Source: a virus. From it: a DNA stretch of 25,227 bases. The translations under genes were made by a program, and so were the position numbers. Positions 12,967 to 21,608 of this stretch are shown in pieces. The stretch's first letter is position 1. Every line of letters starts with the position of its first letter. The stretch lies in IMG/VR virus record IMGVR_UViG_3300010885_000445, positions 1 through 25,227 of that record; one strand, written 5' to 3'. The notes under the pieces were generated by a model. The model saw nothing but the letters and a program-made list of their open reading frames with translations. It had not been told where the DNA came from and made no database searches.

Positions 12967-14643
12967 ATGAGCACAGTACGTATACCGCTAACACAACCAA
13001 TACGTTCTAGAACGGCTTTAACAGCCAAAGATTCTAGGAGTGTTAACTGTTATTTTGAAGCTGTAGATCAAAACAACAGAGACAACATTAAACGTCCAGG
13101 GCTATTAGCAACAACAATAACTCCAGCTATGGCTGCTGGACAGGCTCAGGGGATGTACAAGTGTGACAGCGGAGACCTGTGGGTTGTTATTAATAACAAA
13201 GTCTACATCATAGATCCTAACTTTACGTCTACAGATGGCGGCACCCTTACGGGTGACATACAGGATGTTTACTTTGCTGAGTCCGGTAACGATGCTTATT
13301 TGTTTATGCACAACGGTACTAACGGTTATGTAGCCACTGAAAATAATCCGTTTGTCCTAATTCAACCTGGAATGCTTTACGAAGTAACTATTGACGTAGG
13401 TGGTAGCGGCTACGTAACTCCTACTTGTACTTTTAGTGCTCCTCCTTCTGGAGGCACTTTAGCTACAGGTACAGTCAACGTAGTTGGTGGTGTAGTAGTT
13501 TCTGTGACTATAACTAACTACGGAGCTGGGTATGTGACTGCCCCTACTTGCACCATTAACCCCGTAGGGGGTGGAGTAGGAGCTATTGCTTCAGTAGCCC
13601 TTAATGGGTTTCCTTCTGGAGCAGGAGCACTAGCTGCTGGAGCAGTGTATCTAGATGGATACACTGTTGTAGCTACTAAGCTGGGTCAGATATTTAGTTC
13701 TGATCCTGAATACCCAATGCTTTGGAATCCACTAAATACAGTAGCTGTAGAGTCTGATCCAGACTACTTAGTAGCTATTGTAAAACACTTTAACTTTATA
13801 GTGGCCTTTGGAGAATGGAGTACTGAGTTCTTTTATGATGCTGCTAATGCTTCAGGTAGTCCTTTTCTCAGACAAGACTCTTACAAGAATGAAATTGGGT
13901 GCGCTGATGGAGATAGCGTAGTTCAGTTCCAGCAAAGTGTGATCTACGTAGGAAAATCTAAGACTCACGGTAAGTCTGTCTATATGCTTGATGGGTTTAC
14001 CCCAAAGATTATTTCAGACCAATACATTGAAAAGTATCTCAATGCAGACACTAATACCAATATTCAGTCTTTTGCTTTTAGGATAGCTGGGCATACGTTT
14101 TACGTAATGACTCTACCTAATCTAGACAAAACCTTTGTACACGACGTAGATCAAAAGGTTTGGTATGAATGGACTTCTTATTACAGTGGTGCTGAACACG
14201 CCTTTAAGGTTTGGACGGCTACTGAGTTTGCTACTGGAGTATATGGAGTAGACCCTATTAGTGGTGCTTTGTACCAGATAGACACAGAAACCTATACGGA
14301 TAACACCCAGCACATCTACTGGCGGGTTGTTACTAATAACATTGATGCAGGTACTAGGCACAGGAAGTTCTTTGAGTCTGGGGAGATTATTGGGGACAAG
14401 GTAAGTGGTACAATGAGTATCAATTTCTCCAGTGATGACTACGTAAACTTCTCTGCGGTTAGAACGGTATTACTCGACAACCCAAGAAGCATCATTTGGC
14501 AGCTAGGACAGTCCCGATATAGGGCGTATCAGTTTCTAGTTACAGACGACATTCCTCTTCGTCTATCTTCTTTTGAGATGTCTGTGCAAGGTGGTGAACA
14601 AGCCTCTGACCCTCAACTACAAGCTGTAGCCCAACAAAATTAA
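12967..14643 (+). CDS. P22 gp10-like tail hub / packaged DNA stabilization protein
   Basis: 558 aa, against about 470 in P22 gp10. The N-terminus (RIPLTQPIRSRTALTAKDSRSVNCYFE), GLLAT segment, YLDGYTVVATKLGQIFSSD, FIVAFGEWSTEFFYDA and SVIYVGKSKTHGKSVYML follow the gp10 beta-propeller plan. These hubs attach under the connector, hold the DNA in and carry the fibres or needle. Residues about 140-210 hold an extra Gly/Val/Thr-rich insertion with two copies of a GxGYVTxPTCT motif (Tyr149 and Tyr189), which would account for most of the extra length. Separated from the connector gene by 2 nt. Confidence 0.8.
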   Translation: MSTVRIPLTQPIRSRTALTAKDSRSVNCYFEAVDQNNRDNIKRPGLLATTITPAMAAGQAQGMYKCDSGDLWVVINNKVYIIDPNFTSTDGGTLTGDIQDVYFAESGNDAYLFMHNGTNGYVATENNPFVLIQPGMLYEVTIDVGGSGYVTPTCTFSAPPSGGTLATGTVNVVGGVVVSVTITNYGAGYVTAPTCTINPVGGGVGAIASVALNGFPSGAGALAAGAVYLDGYTVVATKLGQIFSSDPEYPMLWNPLNTVAVESDPDYLVAIVKHFNFIVAFGEWSTEFFYDAANASGSPFLRQDSYKNEIGCADGDSVVQFQQSVIYVGKSKTHGKSVYMLDGFTPKIISDQYIEKYLNADTNTNIQSFAFRIAGHTFYVMTLPNLDKTFVHDVDQKVWYEWTSYYSGAEHAFKVWTATEFATGVYGVDPISGALYQIDTETYTDNTQHIYWRVVTNNIDAGTRHRKFFESGEIIGDKVSGTMSINFSSDDYVNFSAVRTVLLDNPRSIIWQLGQSRYRAYQFLVTDDIPLRLSSFEMSVQGGEQASDPQLQAVAQQN

Positions 14644-14667
14644 CTATGACGTATAAAGGATTAGACC

Positions 14668-15873
14668 ATGAGTTGGTTAGAAAGATTTTTTAGTAATCCA
14701 GTACAAACTCTCAGTGACACTGCTAGTAATCTTACTAGTGATCCTGTAGGCACAGTTAATCGGGCTATTGATACCGGCACTAGAGGCATAGGAAACACCG
14801 TAGAAGAAGCGGCTCCATATGTACTTGCGGCGGTAGCTGCGTATTACGGTGGTGGAATGCTTGCGGCTGATGTAGGCGCTGCGGAAATAGCCGGTGCAGC
14901 GGAAGCGGGGGCAATTACCGCCGAACAAGTAGCAACAGCCAATGCTGCGATAGGTATGTCAGGTGAAGCTGCTAGTGGAGTAATGGCTACAGCAGGAGAA
15001 GTAGCTGCTGCTCAAGGAGGTGTTGCTGGGTTAGGAACAGCAGCAGGCATTGCTGACCAGTTTGTTCTTCCTGGTAATGCAATGAACATTGCTAGTTCTC
15101 AACCTGGAGTTTGGGATCAGTTTGTAAATTCTATGTCTACTCCTGCTGGTGTAGCTAGTGCTCTTAAGACTGGTGCTGGTCTTGGTGGTTTGTTTTCTGG
15201 AATTAGTTCTATTAGGAACCCTGGAATAAGCCCACAATCTGCTCAGACAATGGCAGATCCATTTGCTCCTTCTAGACAGCAATACATCAATCAACTTAAC
15301 TCCGTAATGGCTAATCCTTCGTTGGCTATGTCTCAACCTGGATACCAGTTTCAGTTTCAACAAGGTCTACAAGGATTAAACAGAAATCTAGCTCAACGTG
15401 GTATGGGTACAGGTACTCCAGGACAACCTGGTACTCCTGCTTCTGGTGGTGCTGGTATGGCACAACAAAGGTATGGTCAACAGTTTGCTCAAACTTCCTA
15501 CAACGATTACGTCAAACAACTTTCTGGATTAGCTGGTGCGGGGCAAAATCCTTCTGTTGGTGCTACGGCAGCACTAAACGCACAGCAACAAGCTCAACAG
15601 GCAGCACAAGCTGGATGGGGTGCTCTTGGTCAAGGTGCTGGAGCACTTAGTACTCTATTTGGTGGGCCACAAACAGGTGGAGTACAAACTACGGGTATGA
15701 CTAGTCCTGTAGGTGGTTATTCAGGTTGGGGAACTGCTGACATGGGATCACAAAATATTCCTGCTTGGAATGCTCCAGTATCAGTTCCAGATATACCTGC
15801 TGCTCCTTCTGGTTGGCAAACTGCCGATATGGGATCACAAGATGTTTCTCCTTGGTGGTCAAGCTGGGATTAA
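14668..15873 (+). CDS. Probable internal virion / DNA ejection protein
   Basis: 401 aa. Residues about 45-125 form a long Ala/Gly-rich region with hydrophobic, possibly membrane-active stretches (YVLAAVAAYYGGGMLAADV). The middle has PSRQQYINQLNSVM followed by MSQPGYQFQFQQGLQGLNRN and a Gln-rich QRYGQQFAQTSYNDYVKQL segment, a pattern I know from phage proteins annotated as DNA transfer or ejection proteins. The C-terminus carries GWxTADMGSQ twice. AAAGGA precedes the ATG. Following the gp10-like gene, it matches the P22 block in which ejection proteins lie beside the tail genes. Function inferred from pattern and position. Confidence 0.58.
   Translation: MSWLERFFSNPVQTLSDTASNLTSDPVGTVNRAIDTGTRGIGNTVEEAAPYVLAAVAAYYGGGMLAADVGAAEIAGAAEAGAITAEQVATANAAIGMSGEAASGVMATAGEVAAAQGGVAGLGTAAGIADQFVLPGNAMNIASSQPGVWDQFVNSMSTPAGVASALKTGAGLGGLFSGISSIRNPGISPQSAQTMADPFAPSRQQYINQLNSVMANPSLAMSQPGYQFQFQQGLQGLNRNLAQRGMGTGTPGQPGTPASGGAGMAQQRYGQQFAQTSYNDYVKQLSGLAGAGQNPSVGATAALNAQQQAQQAAQAGWGALGQGAGALSTLFGGPQTGGVQTTGMTSPVGGYSGWGTADMGSQNIPAWNAPVSVPDIPAAPSGWQTADMGSQDVSPWWSSWD
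15724..15849 (+). repeat. Two copies of a C-terminal 13-residue motif
   Basis: Units starting at 15724 and 15811 (87 nt, 29 residues apart) encode GWGTADMGSQNIP and GWQTADMGSQDVS near the end of the internal protein. The near-identical motif just before a Trp-rich tail suggests a bound peptide, perhaps for packing inside the head. Confidence 0.65.
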
Positions 15874-15897
15874 AGAAATAATTAAGGAATTACCACT

Positions 15898-17097
15898 ATG
15901 CCACTAATGATGACAAACGTTGCAAAAGGCCAAGAAGCAGCCTTGCAACTAGAACTACAACCACTCCAAGCTCAAGCTGAAAAGGAACGCATCCCGCTTG
16001 AGACACAGCGTATGCAACAGAATCTTGAGTCTAGCAAGATCAATCAGCAACAAGCTCAGATTCAAATGCAAGCCTTTGTAGAAGCACAGAAGGACGATGC
16101 TGCTGCTAAAGAACTTATTGGCAATCTAGCTAAAGACCCCAAATTTAAAGAGCTTCCTATTCCTGACCAGATGTTTAAAATTGCACAACATTTAGATGCA
16201 AGTGGTAAATTTAAACAAGGAGCAGAGTTTTACTCTCATGGTCAAACAGTTAAGCTCCAAGAAGCTCAGTCTCAAAAAGCTAGTTCTGAAATGCAACAAC
16301 ACAAGCTAGATAAAGCACACAACTATATGCTTATGCTTGATGACACTGGAAGTAACGTTGAACAAGTTATGATGGCTGCTCAAGCTGAAGGTGCTCTTTC
16401 GCCTCAAGAAGTAAAGCTTCTTGCTGACAAAGGAAGAGAAGCTGCTAGTACTGGTAAGTTTAAACAATTTAAAGACTTTGCTATTAAGAACATTGATTCA
16501 ATCAAGGGCAAAGCTGAAGCAGCTAAAGAAGCAAAAGACCGCCAAGATCTTCGTTTACGGGAAGATCGTCTAGCTCTTGAGGCTAGAAAATTAGAAGCAA
16601 CTAACAATAGATTTATTGCTGCTTTGTCTAGTAAAGAAGACAGGGTTGTAGAACAAATAGCCCTTAAACAATATACTGATGCTTCAATAAAAGTACCTAG
16701 ACTCATGGATGAACTTCGTAAAGCTAAAAAAGATTTAGCTGCTTTACCTGCTACTCCCAAAGCTAAAGAAATATTAGGCATGGAGTTTGGTGGGGAAGAT
16801 CCAAACAAAGACCAACGAACAATACTTCAAGAAAGTGCTGATAGTATTCAAGCTGAAATTGATGAGGCTAAAAAGACTAGGGATACTTATGCTCAGTTTC
16901 TTCCTACCTCAGTTAAGTCTAAAGTAGACAAAGGAGCTACACTTACTCCGGCTGCTACTGAACCACCCAAATCTGCTGGAACTAAAGAAGCTCCCCTTAG
17001 TTTTCCTGCTACTGAAAAAGAATTAGTTTCTGGAAAGTATTACAGCACTAGCAAGGGTGTAGCTAAGTGGGATGGCTCTAAGTTTATTAAGGAATAA
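15898..17097 (+). CDS. Coiled-coil internal virion protein, unknown function
   Basis: 399 aa, mostly Ala, Gln, Lys and Glu. Residues about 10-70 and 195-280 are long charged helices (for example QAEKERIPLETQRMQQNLES and EAKDRQDLRLREDRLALEAR). The end is a disordered Thr/Pro/Ala linker (about 340-365) and a small C-terminal module, LSFPATEKELVSGKYYSTSK, then AKWDGSKF, seen at the ends of other phage internal proteins. AAGGA precedes the ATG. Lying between two ejection-type genes, it is probably the second component of the ejection apparatus; no enzyme motif is visible. Confidence 0.58.
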   Translation: MPLMMTNVAKGQEAALQLELQPLQAQAEKERIPLETQRMQQNLESSKINQQQAQIQMQAFVEAQKDDAAAKELIGNLAKDPKFKELPIPDQMFKIAQHLDASGKFKQGAEFYSHGQTVKLQEAQSQKASSEMQQHKLDKAHNYMLMLDDTGSNVEQVMMAAQAEGALSPQEVKLLADKGREAASTGKFKQFKDFAIKNIDSIKGKAEAAKEAKDRQDLRLREDRLALEARKLEATNNRFIAALSSKEDRVVEQIALKQYTDASIKVPRLMDELRKAKKDLAALPATPKAKEILGMEFGGEDPNKDQRTILQESADSIQAEIDEAKKTRDTYAQFLPTSVKSKVDKGATLTPAATEPPKSAGTKEAPLSFPATEKELVSGKYYSTSKGVAKWDGSKFIKE

Positions 17098-17099
17098 CG

Positions 17100-20000
17100 A
17101 TGGCTGAATCTTTTAGTTTTGAAGAAGCCAGTAAGCCAACTGCTACTGGCACTGAATCGTTTTCTTTTGAGGAAGCATCTAAACCAAGTGTTCCTAGTAA
17201 CAAACAAGAAGAAGCACCATTTCTTTCTAGGCAATTCTTTGAAGAAGGAATGGTTGGTCGTGTTGGCAAAGGTATTGGAGAACGTGCTGCTAGGTTTATG
17301 TTGCCTGAGTCAACTCGTGCTGCTATGGATGCTCAAGAAAAAGACGAGCTATCTAAAATGGGAGATGAAGCTAAAAAGGGATTGGGTAGGCTAGTTTCTG
17401 AACCAGGTAAGGTTGCTTCTGAAGTAGGAGCAAATGTACGTCAAATGGGTCGTCAGATGGTTGAACACCCAATAGACACTGCTGTGACTATGCTTAAAGG
17501 CATTGTCCAAGATCCTGAGTTTCTTCTTATTGGTGGGTTGGGTGCTGTTGCTAAGACGGGCGCTATTACTCAAAAACTAAATGCTGCTTCTCAAATAGCT
17601 GCTAAGACTCTTGCCAGTGGTGCTGAAGGTGCTGCCGTTATGGGTGGTGCTGAATTAGCTGCCCAGACTGCTGAACGCAAACCCTATGATCCTGCTGCTC
17701 TTGGAACTCAAGCAACTATGGGTGGAGTATTTGGAGCAGGGCTACATGCCGGTAAAGAAGCCCTAGGAATGGCTAGACAGACTTTACAGCGACCTAAAGC
17801 TTCAGGTGAGGCTCCCGCACCTTCTGAGGCTCCTGGAGCTGCTACAGAGCCTTCTACACCCCCTAAGACAGAAGCTTCTACACGGGTAGACGCCAACCTA
17901 CGTGAAGCAGAACTAGCCACTAGTGCAGGTAAGAAGCTTAAAGAAGCTGCTTTCATGGACACTGAGACTGGGGAATATATACCCCAAGGTAAGAGCCATG
18001 ATGAGATGCTTAAAACTGATCCTAAACTTATACAGGGTTTCCTTACTGAGGATAATTCTTTTGTTACTCGTAAAGAAGCTCAGATCATTGCTGAGAATCA
18101 ACACGCTGACCTGTTAACCAAGAAGGTTGATCCTAAAGAAGGCTTGCACTCTACCGACTTTGGCCCTGAGCGTATGGACGCTCTCAAACCCAAAGAAGAA
18201 ATTAAATCTATTGAACCAAATACTAGGGAAGAATATTTAACTAGTATTGAAAATATAGATAAAAGGATGCTTGAACTATTAGGTAAAACTGAAACTAAAG
18301 TAGAAGATTTAATTGCTCTTAACAATGAACGTCAGTCGCTAATAGATAAAACTCCTGATCCTGAACCAATATCTAAAGCCACATCAGACCGTATTAATGA
18401 AGCTCTCAATGAGTGGGAACTGGTAGGTCAAAAGAATCGCTCTTCAGAGATGTCTAAAATTACTTCTACTGAAGACTTAGTTAACTACGTTCAATCAACT
18501 TTGGGTAAAGAACACTTTGTAAGCATTCTCTTAGACAAAATGAAAGAGAGAATGAAGGGGTGGAAGGTTGAACACATATCTGAAAAAGATTGGGTTAACC
18601 AAGGATTTAAATCTAGTTGGAGTGCTGGTTCTGATCCTGAAAAAAGTCGATTAGCTTTTAAAGGATCTGTTGGTTACAAAATAGAAACTGCTGCACATGA
18701 AGTAGTACACGAAGGAACTCAATTAGAGTTAGAGGTTAATCCTGCCTTTAAGTCTGAAATACGCAGCATAATGGATGCTGTTAAAAGCGATTTTAAATCT
18801 GCTACAGACAAACTTCTTCTTAATCAGGGAGAAGATGGGCAGATGCGCCCAACTACGCTTGTAGACAAACAAAAAATAAAAGACCTTAGGTATGCTTTTG
18901 ATAGTGAAGCAGAGTTTATTTCTATGGGTACAACTAGCCCAACAGTAATACGACTTCTTAAAGACATTAAATACAAAGGAAAAGAAACAGGCTTTACAAA
19001 GTTTGTAAGTGCTATTTCTGAAGCTCTTGGATTTTCTGCTAAAGAAAAATCTGCTTTTCAGCATTTGCTCGAAGCAACTGAACGAGGAATGAAATCTTCT
19101 CCTGATGCAATTCCTACAGCAACTACTACCCACACAGTTAAGGGGTTGCGTACAGGTGCTCCTGAATCAATTACTCCTGAAGTAGATCCCACTCGTTATG
19201 ACCCACGTAAAGTAACTGACGAAGCAGATTTAAAAGCAAAAGGTAAAGAACTTTACGCCTCTAAAGGTGCTGATGCTGCTCGTGAATTCTTTACTGGCTA
19301 TGAAAAATACAAAGAGACTTGGGCTAATCCAGTCAAAGAGGTTGAAGACTTTGTAGAGATTAACATCAACAACAAGATGGCTAACGAGAGGATTGTTACT
19401 AATAACAGTAACGACCTTAAGACTCTGGTGCCCGATGCTGCCCTTAGAGAACAAGTTGCTATAGCGATTGACGCCAAGAAAGCAGACACCCTTACAGGTG
19501 CTGCTAAAGAAGCTGCTGACAAATACAATGGGCTAATGAAAGATGTTGGTGAACGTGCTTTAAAAGAAGGTGTTGTTAAAGGTCTTCTTGAGAACTACGT
19601 AACTCACATAGTCAACTGGGCAGATATGCCTAAGGGTGCTCTTGAAACCTTTTTGGGTGAAACTTTTGGTACAGGTAGCTCACGTGGTGAGCCTGGTAAA
19701 GGCATGTCTCCTGAGAGTCGTTTTGGTAAAGAACGTAAGGTTGAAACTTTTGCTCAATTAGATCGTGTCTTAGCTGACATTAATGACCGCATAGCATTGG
19801 CGGGTAAAGACTTTAAACTAGAAGTTAAAACAAAAGACATTGCTGAGATCTACAAAGAATATGCCCTCTCAATGGAGAAGGCTATTGAAAACAAGAAGCT
19901 TGTAGACAGTGTTATTAGTATCAGAAACCCTGCCGGTGAGTCTATAGTTCGTAGGGTGACTGCTGAAGAGCCTTTGCCTTTTGGTTGGGAGATGATTAAA

Positions 20001-21608
20001 GACAGACAGTTTGCTGGCTATGCTGTGCATCCTGATCTTGCTCCTGCTCTTAAATTTGCTTTTGAAGCTAAAGGCAATGCTGCTGTAAATGCTCTTTATA
20101 CTGTTTCTCAAGCTACTAAACGCCTTAACGTTATTGGTTCGTTCTTTCACGCTAAAAGTCTTCTGGAAGTACTGTCTAGTACTGGCATACCGATAGTCAC
20201 TCCTATTAAAGAAGTAGCTTTGGGTCTTGTAGATAAGGCTCTAGGAACCCAATACTCAGGCATTAGGAAGGCCGTAGAGCAATTTAAAGCGGGTGGGCTA
20301 GGGGATAGTGTAGACAAGTGGCAAAGAGATGGCTTGGTTCTTGAGATGCCTAGTGACGTTACTAAGGGATTGTTGGGCAGCACAGGCAAGTTTGCTGACA
20401 GTTTGATCGGTAAGTTTGGCCCCAAGACTCGTATTCTTGAGTCTACTCTTTCTGCTACTGAGAAATACACCCTAGGTGTCTTTGACAAGATTACTTGGGA
20501 CTATCTTCACACTGGAGGCAAACTGTACGTAGCAGACAAGTATCTTGAGAAGGCTCGTATAGACCACGCTAAAGCTGAAGCAAAAAGAATTGAAAAGGTT
20601 AAAAAAGTTATTAAAAATATTAAAGAAATTTCAGATGAATCTTTAAGAATTAAAGCTACATTTGATACTCGGCATGGTCGCACTCCAGAAGAAAGGCAGA
20701 TAGCTTTTGAAGAATATTATAAAGAACTAAAGGATAGACAAAAAAGTTCTTTAAAAGAACAACAGGGTTTTTTAAAAGAACAACCTTTTGATGAAGCTGC
20801 TTCTCGTAAGGAGATCACTAGCTTTGTTAACAAATCCTTTGGTGGTTTGAACTGGTTTCAAGAAGCTCGTTCTGCTCAGACAGAGTTTGGCAAACGTATG
20901 GCTATGGCTGCTTATTCCCCACAAGGGCGTAAAGCTCTACAGATTATGCTGTTTGCTCCTGACTGGACTATTTCTACAATCAAAGCCTTTACTTCAGCTC
21001 TTCCAAAAGGACTTAATCCTACTAAGTGGCACCCCGTAGAGGGTATCAAGGGCATGGCTACTCCCAGTACTAAGGCTGACTACGCTAGGTTGTACCAGTT
21101 TAAAACTGCTTTGACCTATCTGACCTTGCTTAACGGCATCAATATGCTGACTGCCAACCGTCCTATCTGGGAGAACAAAGACCCAACTCGTATTGAGTGG
21201 CCTGATGGAACCAGTATGCAAGCTATGAAACACGCTATGGAACCCTACCACTGGATTTCTGATCCCGATAAAACCCTTACAAACAAGCTTGGATTTATTC
21301 CTAAGGCTGCTATTATTGCTGCTACGGGGCTTGAATACGCTAGTCCTACTGCTCCTAAGCTGGTTGATCCTTCTATTGCTAACCGTGCTAAAGCTATTGC
21401 TAGTATGGCTTTACCGTTCCAAGCTTCTGCTGGTTTGTCTGCTCCTGAAGGTGAGGGCGGTAAGAGAGCGTTATTAGGAACATTAGGTTTCCCTGTTTAT
21501 GGTAAAACTAAAGCTGAACGTAAAGCTTCTAATTCTGAACGAGCTAAACAGCTTCGAGAAGCCCGTAAACGTTACAAAGAAAAAGCCAGAGAAAAGGGTT
21601 GGGAATGA
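17100..21608 (+). CDS. 1502-aa large internal protein (polyvalent type) with HExxH metallopeptidase motif
   Basis: The largest gene in the window and a probable ejected internal virion protein. The N-terminus has two copies of ESFSFEEASKP (residues 3-13, 19-29). A Gly/Ala-rich hydrophobic region spans about 140-190. HEVVH at 533-537 is a zinc metallopeptidase signature, and E603 or E605 (DSEAEF) could be the third ligand. Residues about 900-1490 hold a long domain typical of big phage polyvalent proteins, with QIMLFAPDWTISTIKAF and a charged C-terminal helix. Basic, AT-rich coding patches occur near 18200-18400 and 20570-20800. It starts 2 nt after the preceding stop, and its stop overlaps the next gene by 4 nt. 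The protease activity is inferred only from the motif. Confidence 0.68.
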   Translation: MAESFSFEEASKPTATGTESFSFEEASKPSVPSNKQEEAPFLSRQFFEEGMVGRVGKGIGERAARFMLPESTRAAMDAQEKDELSKMGDEAKKGLGRLVSEPGKVASEVGANVRQMGRQMVEHPIDTAVTMLKGIVQDPEFLLIGGLGAVAKTGAITQKLNAASQIAAKTLASGAEGAAVMGGAELAAQTAERKPYDPAALGTQATMGGVFGAGLHAGKEALGMARQTLQRPKASGEAPAPSEAPGAATEPSTPPKTEASTRVDANLREAELATSAGKKLKEAAFMDTETGEYIPQGKSHDEMLKTDPKLIQGFLTEDNSFVTRKEAQIIAENQHADLLTKKVDPKEGLHSTDFGPERMDALKPKEEIKSIEPNTREEYLTSIENIDKRMLELLGKTETKVEDLIALNNERQSLIDKTPDPEPISKATSDRINEALNEWELVGQKNRSSEMSKITSTEDLVNYVQSTLGKEHFVSILLDKMKERMKGWKVEHISEKDWVNQGFKSSWSAGSDPEKSRLAFKGSVGYKIETAAHEVVHEGTQLELEVNPAFKSEIRSIMDAVKSDFKSATDKLLLNQGEDGQMRPTTLVDKQKIKDLRYAFDSEAEFISMGTTSPTVIRLLKDIKYKGKETGFTKFVSAISEALGFSAKEKSAFQHLLEATERGMKSSPDAIPTATTTHTVKGLRTGAPESITPEVDPTRYDPRKVTDEADLKAKGKELYASKGADAAREFFTGYEKYKETWANPVKEVEDFVEININNKMANERIVTNNSNDLKTLVPDAALREQVAIAIDAKKADTLTGAAKEAADKYNGLMKDVGERALKEGVVKGLLENYVTHIVNWADMPKGALETFLGETFGTGSSRGEPGKGMSPESRFGKERKVETFAQLDRVLADINDRIALAGKDFKLEVKTKDIAEIYKEYALSMEKAIENKKLVDSVISIRNPAGESIVRRVTAEEPLPFGWEMIKDRQFAGYAVHPDLAPALKFAFEAKGNAAVNALYTVSQATKRLNVIGSFFHAKSLLEVLSSTGIPIVTPIKEVALGLVDKALGTQYSGIRKAVEQFKAGGLGDSVDKWQRDGLVLEMPSDVTKGLLGSTGKFADSLIGKFGPKTRILESTLSATEKYTLGVFDKITWDYLHTGGKLYVADKYLEKARIDHAKAEAKRIEKVKKVIKNIKEISDESLRIKATFDTRHGRTPEERQIAFEEYYKELKDRQKSSLKEQQGFLKEQPFDEAASRKEITSFVNKSFGGLNWFQEARSAQTEFGKRMAMAAYSPQGRKALQIMLFAPDWTISTIKAFTSALPKGLNPTKWHPVEGIKGMATPSTKADYARLYQFKTALTYLTLLNGINMLTANRPIWENKDPTRIEWPDGTSMQAMKHAMEPYHWISDPDKTLTNKLGFIPKAAIIAATGLEYASPTAPKLVDPSIANRAKAIASMALPFQASAGLSAPEGEGGKRALLGTLGFPVYGKTKAERKASNSERAKQLREARKRYKEKAREKGWE
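17106..17186 (+). repeat. Duplicated FSFEEASKP motif at the N-terminus
   Basis: Residues 3-13 and 19-29 of the 1502-aa protein are identical over 11 positions with a 16-residue period, joined by a TATGT linker. Codons differ between copies. The motif is acidic and aromatic and could be a short binding tag for another head protein. Confidence 0.7.
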
